From: Phaeodactylum tricornutum CCAP 1055/1
Taxonomy: Eukaryota > Bacillariophyta > Bacillariophyceae > Surirellales > Neidiaceae
NCBI RefSeq assembly: GCF_000150955.2
Contig: NC_011669.1
Coordinates: 1,007,667 to 1,071,666 of the forward strand
Direction of reading: 5' to 3'
DNA length: 64,000 bases
Part shown: positions 40,097-50,106 of the stretch, piece by piece
Position numbering within the stretch: the first letter of the stretch is position 1
How the letters are laid out: every line of letters begins with the position of its first letter
The notes under the pieces: generated by a model
Databases searched by the model: none
Told to the model about the DNA's origin: nothing
Seen by the model: the letters and a program-made list of their open reading frames with translations, nothing else
Translations under genes and position numbers: made by a program

Positions 40097-42466
40097 ATGC
40101 GACTCGAGACGGATCCGCAAAGGTCTGCTGGCGGTATGATGATACTCCTGATGATGAATCACTTGGCTCGAACGACCGAAGCCTTCGGTACTCCTTCCTT
40201 GCTTCGATCCGATCTACGAAGCTTTGGTAGTTTTCCGAAGCCAAAATTTCGTTGGCGACCGATCAAAGGTGTAGGCATGGATGGCGATGGGGACGAAAAT
40301 ATCCAAGAGTTGTACCGACAAGTTGCCGCCAATGATCCGGAATGGTTCGAAGCGTTCGTGGCCGACGTTTTGGGGGACGATCAAGTTGATCCGGAATTGG
40401 TGCAGCTGGCACGGGACAGTCGCCAACAATTCGCAGTCGTTCCGGAAGCGTCAAAAGCAACGACCATTGACGCTGACGTTGTCGCGTCACGGCATAGCAG
40501 CAGTTCCGCACCGACGAGTCAACCCGATCCGGCAAAGGTGGAATCGAACGGGACGGCACAGAACGGTCAACCACAAAAGTCTACGCCAGTCGCCACGGCG
40601 ATCCCATCATTGTCCATTTCAGCAAATACTGTAGAAGTCGAGACAGCCATGAATAGAGACGAGTCGCTGATGGTCGAAAATCTTACAACCAACGTCATTG
40701 TGGACACGACAAAAACAACGACTGGATCGGTGAAGCCAACTGACGACAACAAAGAAACTGGCCGGACTGGAAATAACCATGAGACATTGATCTCTGTTCC
40801 CAATTCTACAATCAGCATTCCCAATTCAACAATTAACAAAGCTGTCCGCCAGCAGGAATCCGATACCAGCTCGCCAGAGGTCTCCAAAGCACTGGTAACG
40901 TCCGTAGCAACGACCGAAATTGCCATAAAGCACGAGCACAACGACACCGTCGTTTCCGAGGCGTGTTCCGTAGAGGAAGCAAAGAACAGTACAAAGTTAA
41001 ACACATTTGCATCAAACTCGAGTGTCAACGAAATAGCACAGGCGATGTATGAAAACGAAACGATTGAGAAACAAAAGGATGCTTCTCGAGTATCCGCGAC
41101 GCTCGACGCGGACGATGAATGGCCAAGCTCGAGCGTCGTGACGGGAGACGATTCAAAACCAATCGCGTTGCCGGTGAAAAACCCGCGACTCGATAATTCA
41201 ACGAAAAACTCTCTGGGCAAAGAAAAAAAGGAAAGTGGCGCCCACCAAAACAACCCACTAGTAGCAACGGAAAAGAAGACCGCTAAACCGGATGGTGGTG
41301 TCCGGAGAGGTGATGATGACCAGCCAGCAGACACCCCAACTCGGGCTACTACCACCAACACGGATTTTGAGGAGGAGTCAAATCTCATTATTTCCTACTT
41401 CTGTCCGACATTGAATGTTTGGCAAAAAGTACCGTTGTCAAAAATGATAGAGTTGGGTTACACGCAAAAGGATGTCATTTCTCTCGAAGCCGATGCGTTA
41501 GAGTTGATCATCGAAGAACAAGTCCGCAAGCCTTCGGGCGGTATTCCAGTTCGATGGAAAGTTCCAAAGGGAAGACGCACAGAAATTGCAATTCAAAACG
41601 CGGAGATGAACCTTCTTTCGGAGGAGGCAGATAAAGCCAGCAACGATCAACCACCCATTTCACATCGACCAGCGGGACAATTGGAAGAGGACATCAAAGG
41701 AGCGTTCATGGCTAATCCTCTTGGAAAAGAAAGATATGAAGAATCTTCTACAAGAGATTCTACTGGATCTAGCAAGCCCGCAGTCGCAAAAGGGACGAAA
41801 CAAGAATCGACTGGTGATGCAACTGGAAAATACGATCGCAACGTGCCTGGGGATCAAAGGAGGACCCAAACTACAACGGAAGGCAATAGTGGCCCAAGGC
41901 CGCGAGTGGCCGCATCATCTAGTCGAGATGGTAGCTCAATACAAGACGAAACGAAAGATGGCAACCGTAGAAGGAGACCTCCGCCAGGAATTAGAAGGGG
42001 CGATGAGTTTCTAGACGAATCTAGGGCGACCGCTCCTCATGAGAGAGCGGAAAATACGGATCGACGGCAACGGCCTCGTCCACGTGAGCGTCGGAGCTCA
42101 GGGGAGAGCCGTCGTGAAAAAACAATATACAGTGGCCGCGGGTCTCAGCCGTCAAAGCAACGAGCGCGAGACGATCCCCCGTCGTCCAGTTCAGGTGTCT
42201 GGCCCGATATGGATACATTTCGAAGGCTCTTGAGGAACGAGGCTGGATTGCGACTCAAAATTTTAGGCGACGATTGGGCTGATGTGGTAAAAGAAGAGAG
42301 TGATTGGAGATTGAATCTCTATAAAGACTGGCTATGGACTGTGCATAACGGGATTGGGCGACCGGTTGTTGAGAGTCGAAGCGACCGCATGCGTCGACAG
42401 CGCAAATTTCGTGAAGAAGTGGGTCCACCGCCACGAAGATCCTCCAATAGTCGGTCCAAGCCATAG
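40097..42466 (+). CDS. Predicted plastid protein with disordered centre, unknown
   Basis: About 789 residues from the ATG at 40097; other in-frame ATGs at 39875 and 40136. The start at 40136 gives M-M-I-L-L-M-M-N-H-L-A ending T-E-A-F-G, a diatom plastid signal. Three parts follow: a small acidic N-terminal segment with D-P-E-W-F-E-A-F-V; a Ser/Thr/Asn-rich disordered stretch of over 300 residues; then a compact conserved-looking domain (about 430-490) with Y-F-C-P-T-L-N-V-W-Q-K-V-P-L. The middle is followed by an Arg-rich linker and a C-terminal W-rich domain (D-D-W-A-D-V-V-K-E-E-S-D-W-R). I recognise no family. The tripartite layout suggests a scaffold or nucleic-acid-associated plastid protein, but that is inference. 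Confidence 0.6.
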   Translation: MRLETDPQRSAGGMMILLMMNHLARTTEAFGTPSLLRSDLRSFGSFPKPKFRWRPIKGVGMDGDGDENIQELYRQVAANDPEWFEAFVADVLGDDQVDPELVQLARDSRQQFAVVPEASKATTIDADVVASRHSSSSAPTSQPDPAKVESNGTAQNGQPQKSTPVATAIPSLSISANTVEVETAMNRDESLMVENLTTNVIVDTTKTTTGSVKPTDDNKETGRTGNNHETLISVPNSTISIPNSTINKAVRQQESDTSSPEVSKALVTSVATTEIAIKHEHNDTVVSEACSVEEAKNSTKLNTFASNSSVNEIAQAMYENETIEKQKDASRVSATLDADDEWPSSSVVTGDDSKPIALPVKNPRLDNSTKNSLGKEKKESGAHQNNPLVATEKKTAKPDGGVRRGDDDQPADTPTRATTTNTDFEEESNLIISYFCPTLNVWQKVPLSKMIELGYTQKDVISLEADALELIIEEQVRKPSGGIPVRWKVPKGRRTEIAIQNAEMNLLSEEADKASNDQPPISHRPAGQLEEDIKGAFMANPLGKERYEESSTRDSTGSSKPAVAKGTKQESTGDATGKYDRNVPGDQRRTQTTTEGNSGPRPRVAASSSRDGSSIQDETKDGNRRRRPPPGIRRGDEFLDESRATAPHERAENTDRRQRPRPRERRSSGESRREKTIYSGRGSQPSKQRARDDPPSSSSGVWPDMDTFRRLLRNEAGLRLKILGDDWADVVKEESDWRLNLYKDWLWTVHNGIGRPVVESRSDRMRRQRKFREEVGPPPRRSSNSRSKP

Positions 42467-42544
42467 GTTTAACTCCGGCCAGCTTTAGGGCTCATTTTGA
42501 ACAGACCTCTTTAAAAAGCTGCTAAATAATTCTAGGGGAAGTGT

Positions 42545-43592
42545 TTAATCGTCGGAAACCCAATATTGCGGGATAGCGCCCAAACCGATATCGGCGTCAA
42601 AAAGAGACCACGGCAAATTCTGCGCACCGGGCCACTCTGGGAACCAGCCGTCCTTGGCATGGCCAAAGGCAATCACATCGGCCAGCCCGAGCAAAAAGAG
42701 CAACACAAAAATGGAAGAGAACCCAATCAATTTGGATTTCAAGAGCTCGCCTTTGATCAGATCAGGATTCTCTCTGTAAGAATCCAGCTTTTCTTGTGCT
42801 GTCTCTGGGTTGCAAACGTCTGTCGAAGTATTAAGAGTATCGAAGATAGCACGAACGGTGAGTGGATTGTTGTTCTTGTTCGCCTCGGCAAAGGCAGAAT
42901 AAGTCAAGCTATCAAACACGGATAGAAGGGTTGGTAAGAGACATATCCAAAATGTTACATTGCAGAAAACCACACCCATTTATCACATACTAGCCTCGAT
43001 CCGCGAGAAAGTTGCCTTCTACGGGATACTTTCTCACAAGTTCTTCAACCGAAGGGCAGTCATCAAGGATCTTTTTTATGTCGGCAATGCTCAAGTCTTC
43101 TGGGTACCCACATAAAGGGTTTAATCCCAGCTTCTCCCCTCCAAGCGTCGGTCCTTTTCCTTTCAAGCCTTGGATTGTTTTAACATTGTTGTACATTCGT
43201 GGAAAGGAACTTCTAGCGATGCCGGCGCCGCCCGATGCGCCAAAGAACCACCTGTCGCCGCAAGGAATAGCCAGTGTCACAAGCAAGTGTTAGAGGCAAA
43301 GACAAGGGTTATTGAGCCCTGCCACTCGGTTCTTGTTACGCCATCGATTTACATACAGAAAGAAGGAGACACGTGCCGTGCCGATGTCGAGCTGTTCGAC
43401 TACTCTGAGATGCGTCTGCGAATACAACAAAATCCAATGAGAAAAGACTGTTCATACTGGAGTCGAATTTACCTCATCCGGAATGTATCCTACCTTCGGT
43501 CGGAACGATGGCGCTCTGATCGGTGCAAAGGCACCAACAGCGCACGCGCTTATTAAAAGAATACCTGTGGACAGAAACATCACCATGGTCAT
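42545..43592 (-). CDS. Predicted plastid membrane protein, possibly photosystem-associated
   Basis: At least four exons: 43592-43473, 43415-43357 (tentative), 43251-42991 and 42911-42545. The last intron (GTATGT...ATAG) is firm and rebuilds R-G-Y-L-T-Y-S-A-F. Exon 2 is proposed only because it restores phase (GTATGT donor, GCAG acceptor). The N-terminus is a hydrophobic signal ending A-V-G-A-F-A-P, a strong plastid motif. The mature part has a Gly/Ala patch (F-F-G-A-S-G-G-A-G), paired Cys (L-C-G-Y-P and D-D-C-P), a segment with D-V-C-N-P, one transmembrane helix (about 215-235) and a Trp-rich C-terminus. I do not recognise the family firmly; diatom-specific PSI subunits such as Psa28/Psa29 are worth comparing. 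Confidence 0.6.
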
Positions 43593-43877
43593 CAAGACGA
43601 GAAGGTTCGTTGTGATCGTCTGGGCACCAGAGAGCATTGACCGTGAGATTGACTGGGATTGGCAAAAACAAAGGTTCAATTCTGACGTGTTTTTGGCGCC
43701 AATTCGAGACAGGACTCGATTTTTCCCATTTTTTGCATCGACAACTTGCTTTCTCGATCCACTCCCATGTTGACCTTGACCGTGGGTGCAAAGATCCAAC
43801 AGTCCATCAACACAAATTCAGGTTCATTGTAACGTTGAAAAAGAATTTTTTTAGTAACTTGCGCCAGTGCCAACAAT

Positions 43878-44452
43878 ATGAAGACTCTGGTTTCGATGTT
43901 TGCTATCGCTCTTTCTTTCTTACTAATAGCTCGAGTGCAGCTCTCGGACGCCTTCGCGATGGCGCCAGTAACACGAGGAAATATGTGTCGCTTGGTGTCT
44001 TCTTCTCGAACAATCTTGTTCGATACTAGCATGGAGAAAGAGCGTCGCATGGGCGAACTAACAAAACCAGAACAGAAAGTGTTTGACATTATGGAAGCAA
44101 TTCACAATTCCAAGTATCTATTCCGCGTTGTCGTAGTTGGCAAGGGAGCCATTCTGGAAACGACAACAGAACTCGGTCCCGTCATGAAAGTAACACAGTC
44201 TCCGAGTACCGGCGCCAATCTTATGACTTTTGCGTCGAAAGACCAGTCGACGGAATTTCATTTGCAGCTCTCCAACGTTTACAAAATTGTTATTACCGAA
44301 AACGAAACACCCGCCAAGGTTCTACGGATGTGAGATTATTGAACGAGAAGGGGGAGGCAATGTGCAGCTTGATTTTAAAAGAAGAATCGAATGACGCGGT
44401 CGTCTGGTATGACACCTTGGTTGCGGAACACGGACAGGAGATCCAGTTGTGA
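43878..44452 (+). CDS. Predicted plastid protein with an apparent frameshift
   Basis: From ATG 43878 the first 151 codons encode a signal peptide ending S-D-A-F-A-M (plastid motif) and a compact domain (K-Y-L-F-R-V-V-V-V-G-K-G, then F-H-L-Q-L-S-N-V). The frame stops at 44333 after E-T-P-A-K-V-L-R-M. Reading one base back, the sequence continues without pause as R-L-L-N-E-K-G-E-A-M-C-S-L-I-L to a stop at 44452, looking like the natural end of the same beta-rich domain. Either one base is missing (or two extra) in the assembly, or the gene is genuinely truncated. There is no slippery heptamer and no room for an intron. The fold recalls small heme-utilisation or related proteins, but I cannot name it. 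Confidence 0.6.
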
Positions 44453-44696
44453 AATTGCATTCGGCTTCGCTATGGGGTGCGAGGCCTTGACTGTGAATAA
44501 ACGGTCACGTTCGCTATGGTTTATGTTTGAAGGAGTTTAATGTCATGTGACGCAAAAACTAGGGGCGCCTATTGGAACGAGAACGAATAGACACAGTAAT
44601 CAATGTTTCAACGTAAAGATCAGTGTTTATGATAGCGTATGGTTGAAAGATGGCGCGATGACAGATCATTCATAGTGAGTCTATAGAAAAAAGTGT

Positions 44697-44768
44697 TCCG
44701 ATACCGGGACTCGAACCCGGGTATCCTGCGTGAAAGGCAAGTATGCTAACCACCTACATCATATCGGA
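44697..44768 (-). tRNA. tRNA-Glu (anticodon UUC)
   Basis: Identical in all 72 positions to the tRNA at 36941, in the opposite orientation. Both copies are followed by acactt and a T-run, showing shared terminator sequence, whereas the upstream flanks differ. Confidence 0.95.
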
Positions 44769-45376
44769 GCAGATAACTCCTGAGAAAATGCGAAAAACAT
44801 GTTATTAGTAATATGTTTTTCCCAAGTGTCACCTTGTTTTTCGTTTCTTTTTTACATTGCGATTAGATATTTACAGGTAGTAACCATACTCCAATCTACA
44901 GAGCTGCTACCTAGAGAGTACGTAACTCGGCTTTACAGTTAACATTCACACATTAAAGGAAATTACTGAAATTTTACAGCGTCACCATCTTAAAACTTGG
45001 TTTTAGATATTGCAATTGGGACTGTTCCATTCTTGCTGTACATCGTAAAAACAGTGATGACAAGGCAAGATTCCACTTTCGCTAATGAAAAGCAAGGCAG
45101 ACTTTCCCAATGCATTGCCAACAATTATTCACTTGCTATATTCACAATGGTTTTTCCTCATTCTGACCATGGCTTCCAAACTAGCAGTACCAGCAGCCAA
45201 AACCGTCTTTCTCCTGAAATGTTTCATTTCTCTTGAAGCAACCCGCGCTTGCAGTCAACCAAAAGAATTTAAACCTTTTCAGACAGATCCTCGGCAACAT
45301 AGAAAATTTCCGCCGTCCTGACATTTACGTTTCGATATCTACATTATATATTGTGTAACTTAGGTCTCACATTAAA
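44769..45376. other. Intergenic, no gene seen
   Basis: AT-rich stretch between the tRNA and 5S rRNA genes. Short open frames lack features of real genes. Confidence 0.45.
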
Positions 45377-45490
45377 AACGACCATACCACGATGACAGCA
45401 CCGCTTCCCGTCCGCTCAGCGAAGTTAAGCATTGTCGGGCTCGGTTAGTACTACGGTGGGGGACCACGTTGGAATACCGAGTGTTGTTCT
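45377..45490 (+). rRNA. 5S ribosomal RNA
   Basis: Recognisable by conserved 5S blocks: gaccataccacg at the start, the loop A/C region ccgctcagcgaagttaagc, the gtagtac-like agtactacggtggg, and gaataccgagtgttgtt at the end. The 5' aacgacca and 3' tgttgtt pair as helix I. A T-rich run (tcttttg) follows, the Pol III terminator. Exact ends are uncertain by a few bases (5S is usually ~118-120 nt). It is not in an array here and no 18S/28S is nearby. Confidence 0.9.
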
Positions 45491-45731
45491 TTTGCATTTC
45501 CTTTTAATATCGACTGTAAGGTCGCCAAAAAATGCAAAAGCCATCTCAAGCCCATATTTTAGTTTTGTGGTACTAACTAGAACTGTCTGTTAAAACCGGT
45601 GTATTAACTGGAGTTTTTCAAGTAAGAAAGGCGCACCAAGAATACGAATTTGTGTAAGCATCAGTGTAAAACCAGACAGGACTCTCGACTAGACATTTCT
45701 GTACATCAAATGTAAATAAGGGATGGGTCGC

Positions 45732-47696
45732 TTAATCTGCCTCGTCTGTATCTGGGTCGTTGTCATTTGTGTCGTCTTCTGTATCAGCAGACGCCTCTTC
45801 CTTAAAGTCATCAGTCCCCACACTATTTAGTACATCATTGATTGCACTCGAAAAGTCTTCTCGAGTTACAACACACGCTTCGAGCAAAGAGCCACTGCGG
45901 GCATGTGATGCAAACACCTCTATCGCACGCTCCAACGAATGGCTCGCTGCCGCTCGGGAGACCCCGGCCAACGACGCTCCAGAAAAGCCGTCGCACTCAG
46001 CTGCTAACATTTGGAGGAGTTCGTCATAGGACGGTAGGTCTATAGTGGCTTGCCTAGCCGCTGCGGAACCGATGGGGGCATCGCGTACCAAGAGCCGGCC
46101 TGCTTCGTGCATACTCCGCGTGTGCACTTGCAAAATACTCACACGCTGATCGACCGTCCGTGGCGGTGGCACCTCGATTTGCACTTCAAAACGACCAGGT
46201 CGTAAAAGAGCAGGATCAATAAGACTTCGCTTGTTGGTAAGCCCAATAACAAGTGTGGGAACACACAGGGTGTCTACTCCGTCCATTTTAGCACTGCCAC
46301 AGACAATTAAGAATTAGTGTGATTGTTTACAAGGCAAAAAGCCAGCTGCCCAGCAGGAAGTAAGGCGATCAAAACTTACAGTAATTGGTTGACCACACTA
46401 TCGCGGGCGACCCCAGCATCACCTTGATCTCCAGAGCCACCACGGCCTCCCCTGGATCGAGCGATGGCATCGAATTCGTCCATGACGATGACGTGAAGAG
46501 CGGCTCGCTCAACTGATTCTCCTCCGTCGCTTTCCCTAATACGAAAGTAGTCATATATGTCCGGAGGATTATCGAAAACCTCCCGAAGATTCTTCTCGCT
46601 GCTGCCAACAAACTTGTCCATGACTAATGTAAGTGAGCAAGAGAGCCAAACGATAAGTTCTGATCTTTGTCAGGAAATGGCGTGCCAAAATCATGAACTT
46701 ACCTTCTGGACCGGAAACCACCGTAATCGGACGCAATGGCGAAAGCATTTGACCCAGCTTCCGCGCAAGCAAAGTTTTTCCACACCCCGGCTTACCGTAC
46801 AACAGTAGTCCACGAACAGGCTGAATGCCAAGCTCCTGTAAGAGAAGTGGCGGTGCGGCCAAAGGAGTCCATACCCGTCGCTTGACTTCTGCAAGGACAT
46901 CATCCAGCCCTCCAATCCCTAGATTTTGCCCTTCAAAAGATGATCCAGCCCCAGCTAGAGCTACCAACTCTGAAACCTTTGCCGATGCAGATTTTCCAGG
47001 GTCATTTGCTAGAGTCTCCGTCTGGTTGTCTACGTTGTCTCCTTCAAGGGACTTCTGGAGTTCGATTTTCTCCCTTGCAAAGTTTTGAGGATACAAACTG
47101 GAATCCACTTGTTTCATAAAATTTTCGCCGGTTGGGCTCGGGGTGGTTCTACTGCTCAATACCGAGCGGCTAGAGTGTTGGTCGACAACCGCTTTAGATC
47201 TTCTATCTGCTTCCCATTGTCGCCGCTGTTCAGCCTCCGTGCGCCGCTTCTCTTCGTCTGTCTTTCCGAGGTCCACCGTAGATTTCTCGGGCTGTCTACG
47301 TTCCAAAGACAATCCCGCTCGCTGAATATTTCGCTGGGCTTTTTTTATCAGCTCTGGTTCTTTTGCTTCGGCTTCAATTATGTTCAGCACGTTGCCGATT
47401 CTGGTTTGAAGCTTCGGAGATCCCGTAATGATCCAGCGATCCAACAGGCTAGTCAAGTTTTCAAGTAGACCCTCGATGTACTTGTTGTTTTTTACTAGAA
47501 TCTCCTCGTTTTGATTGGTGGCTGAAATGTTTGAGCCGCGATCAACATTTGCTTGAGATGGCAGAGATATCAATGAAGTCGAGGGGGGGAAGCGTCCAGC
47601 CAGCACATTAGGTCGGACAAAAGCTGTGGCTACAAGAAGGACTTGAGAATAAATAACGAAAGGAAGCAATCCTTTTCGCTTATGTTCTCCTGTCAT
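45732..47696 (-). CDS. NSF-like AAA ATPase, predicted plastid-targeted
   Basis: Exons 47696-46703, 46623-46380 and 46293-45732; introns of 79 and 86 bp (GTAAGT...AG) rebuild G-P-E-V-M-D-K-F-V-G and N-Q-L-L-A-K-M-D-G. The 599-residue protein begins with a signal ending V-A-T-A-F-V, a plastid-type motif. A coiled, Arg/Glu-rich N-terminal part (about 60-200) precedes one AAA module: Walker A G-K-P-G-C-G-K-T (about 310), sensor V-G-S-S-E, Walker B V-I-V-M-D-E-F-D (about 380), and R-P-G-R-F arginine finger. The spacing and G-L-D-x-x-L-x-x-V-K-R-R start are those of the NSF D1 domain, but there is no second AAA module and no NSF N-domain. The tail is acidic. Confidence 0.8.
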
Positions 47697-47863
47697 AATG
47701 ACGCGATCCCTTTCTCAATTCTAGTAGCCTTCCAATGATGTAAATCGATCAGGAATGCCAAGGTGCATTCACACTTTTTGTCAAACGCTCGTTGGCCTTT
47801 TCGTTATGAAAAAAATTGAAACCATCGCTCCCACCCAAAGATGAGAGATACCGGATAAATACG

Positions 47864-48151
47864 TTATACAATTCGTGTGATCGAATCGAGGATACGTGAC
47901 TGAAACGTTTCGGGATTCACTGTCAAGTGCTGATCGGCGGAAAGGTACGAATATAGTCCCTCACAAAAATTGGGCTTTTTGCGCGCACCTAGCAAATTCA
48001 ACGCCGACATCACAAAACTTTCCCGTGAAGCCCAACGGTCCAAATTCCTTATGTGACTTGCTAAGAATCCGAGATCTTTGTAGACCCCTTCGGTTGGGAA
48101 CAATTTGGTTCTTAGATGACTTTCCCAAGCAACGGTCGCCAGATCTGACAT
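47864..48151 (-). CDS. Possible small ORF, unknown
   Basis: 95 codons from ATG 48151; the frame opens upstream to 48217 only with a TTG. The composition (Trp, Leu-rich, S-H-I-R-N-L-D-R-W) looks coding, but there is no recognised domain. It lies in the gap between two divergent genes, so could be a tiny gene or the 3' exon of one not otherwise seen. Confidence 0.3.
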   Translation of the reverse strand: MSDLATVAWESHLRTKLFPTEGVYKDLGFLASHIRNLDRWASRESFVMSALNLLGARKKPNFCEGLYSYLSADQHLTVNPETFQSRILDSITRIV

Positions 48152-48264
48152 TAGTATGGCGCTTAAGGCTATTTGTGACGGTTGAGGACCCGAATTGGAA
48201 GTTTGGCTAGTTTTCAATCAAATCACTTTTTCGATCCGTACCTCGGTGGCGAGCCAAATATTCC

Positions 48265-50016
48265 ATGCACTATAAAGCTGAAACGATGGCGGAAGATCGC
48301 TCCTGTCGGAGGGAACTTACCAACTTCTCCCCGTCGCCGCATGCGAAGCGACAAAAACTGTTGCTGAGCGAAGAATCTCGAGCTTGTACGTCGAAGAACT
48401 CTGTCGGCGCAACCGAATTAGCGTCCGCGTTTGCGCTGGCCTCTCTTGCTACGATGACTCCTACTTTAAGCAGCCGAAAAGGAGCTGTTGAAGCTCGGGA
48501 TCCCGAGGATGGTCGATCGCCTTCCTGGGAATCGCACATTCCCCAGAAAGGACCCTTAGTCGTCTCTCCGGAAAAGGGCTCCCCCGGAAGGATTAAGAGT
48601 AGAGTCCGCTTTTCACCGAACGTCGGGGGTGTTGATGCGACGGTCGCTCGACTTGAGTCTTTCCCTCCAAGACGAATTGCCGAAGCTTCCCGCTTGCCCG
48701 TGGGTTTTGCCCGGGGAGGTGGAGTTCCAACGGGAATGCCTAGAGAGTGGTTGGGAGCTAGCTGGGGACGGCAATGCATACCTTCTCCATTGAGCTCACA
48801 AGGTAGCCAGATGCGTCAGCTTACATACGCCCAATCAATGTCGAATGAATGGGTCTGTGATTTTTGCAACGTCGCCTCTTTTCATACCTTTGAGCAGGCC
48901 TGTATGCATGAAGAAGTCTGCCAAATGCGGCGTGTCCTAGTCAGCAATCGTCCCATACATGTATGGCATCCAATGGACGCCCTAGCACTGCAAAAGAACC
49001 ATTCGTATCCGCGTACAGAGCGTATCCACAGTAGTACTAGAGTGGAAACGGAAGAAGCTGAAGTTACATCAAGTCATGACAGGGAATGGTTCCGAGGGTC
49101 AATTTCCTTAGCAAATGCTGAATCTGATCCGGAATGGCTCTCGGAAATGAACTGCTATATTCGATCCAATTGCGTCGAAGTATTTTCCGCGACGCAAGAC
49201 GACGTCGCTCGGTCTTCAAAACGGGGTCGTATTGGTTTGCATCAAGTAGGCGTTCGATGCCGATTCTGCAAGACTAGTACAGGTGATGGGGTAGCCATTG
49301 CAGCTGTCTCCTTTCCTACTTCCATGTCTGGTCTTTACGAATCAGTGAAGCGCTGGCAGCGCGTCCACCTACCTTTATGTCACCAAATTTCTGAAAGTGA
49401 AAAAAGAGAATTGACTCAGCTCAGCAGTATCGATTCATGGACACCAACCACTCGACAGTATTGGGCTGATTCTGCAAAGTCTTTGGGGATGGTCGATACG
49501 GACGACGGAATCCGATTTGGGACAGATATTTCTGGAAGAGCTGATCCCTCAAACAGCGCCGATAAGGTCGAAAAACCAGCCAGTGATTCAGACGTTTCCG
49601 TCAAAAGAGCGTACCTTCAAGATGGAGAGGATATTGTATCTACCGATGACATGAGCATGGTGCCGTCGTATGTGTACTTTCTGATGCGTCAGGTTGAAAA
49701 CTGCCAATTCACAGAAGCTGATCGCTTTGTCGCACGATCGAAAGGTCCTGTTGGTTGTCCCGGCTTTCAGTGTCGGCATTGCCATGGGCACGCAGGTTTA
49801 GGGAAATATTTTCCGATTTCTTCCAGGAGCCTTTCGACTAACAGCACTTCACAGAATATTCACGCTCATATCTTGAAGTGCCGTAAATGTCCACCTCAAA
49901 TCAAAGAGCAGCTAGTTTCGCTGAAAGAAGCGAAAAGTAGAGCGCCCCGTCTCGAGCCGGGTTGGCGCAAGATTTTCTTCGACAAAGTGTGGGAACGCCT
50001 TCACGGCGTACCCTGA
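48265..50016 (+). CDS. Protein with duplicated Cys/His zinc-binding-like module, unknown
   Basis: 583 residues, single exon; a second ATG at 48286 is also possible. The N-terminal third is Ser/Arg/Pro-rich with a basic patch (K-R-Q-K). A C-D-F-C...C-M-H-E-E-V-C pattern at about 195-218 resembles a single C2HC-type finger. Then a module of the form G-V-R-C-R-F-C, F-P-x-S-M-S-G-L-Y-x-x-V-K-R-W, H-L-x-L-C (about 330-375) is followed by a second copy, G-F-Q-C-R-H-C, F-P-I-S-S-R-S-L, H-I-L-K-C (about 500-545). This repeated module occurs in many diatom proteins, as far as I recall, with no known role. A DNA- or protein-binding nuclear protein is the best guess. Confidence 0.7.
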   Translation: MHYKAETMAEDRSCRRELTNFSPSPHAKRQKLLLSEESRACTSKNSVGATELASAFALASLATMTPTLSSRKGAVEARDPEDGRSPSWESHIPQKGPLVVSPEKGSPGRIKSRVRFSPNVGGVDATVARLESFPPRRIAEASRLPVGFARGGGVPTGMPREWLGASWGRQCIPSPLSSQGSQMRQLTYAQSMSNEWVCDFCNVASFHTFEQACMHEEVCQMRRVLVSNRPIHVWHPMDALALQKNHSYPRTERIHSSTRVETEEAEVTSSHDREWFRGSISLANAESDPEWLSEMNCYIRSNCVEVFSATQDDVARSSKRGRIGLHQVGVRCRFCKTSTGDGVAIAAVSFPTSMSGLYESVKRWQRVHLPLCHQISESEKRELTQLSSIDSWTPTTRQYWADSAKSLGMVDTDDGIRFGTDISGRADPSNSADKVEKPASDSDVSVKRAYLQDGEDIVSTDDMSMVPSYVYFLMRQVENCQFTEADRFVARSKGPVGCPGFQCRHCHGHAGLGKYFPISSRSLSTNSTSQNIHAHILKCRKCPPQIKEQLVSLKEAKSRAPRLEPGWRKIFFDKVWERLHGVP

Positions 50017-50106
50017 AAAGGGGAAGGGATCAGTACAGGAATATCATCAGAACAGTAATTTTATCTGTAAACAATTAGAAGCAAGCTTAAATCGGTTACT
50101 ACAGTT

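Noticed and set aside
40567-41388. 273-codon minus-strand frame opposite the plastid protein
   Set aside because: Antisense reading of Ser/Thr/Asn-rich low-complexity codons.
43474-43791. Second minus-strand open frame over the first exon of the plastid membrane protein
   Set aside because: It has no recognisable domain and lies in a different frame from the clear plastid signal peptide.
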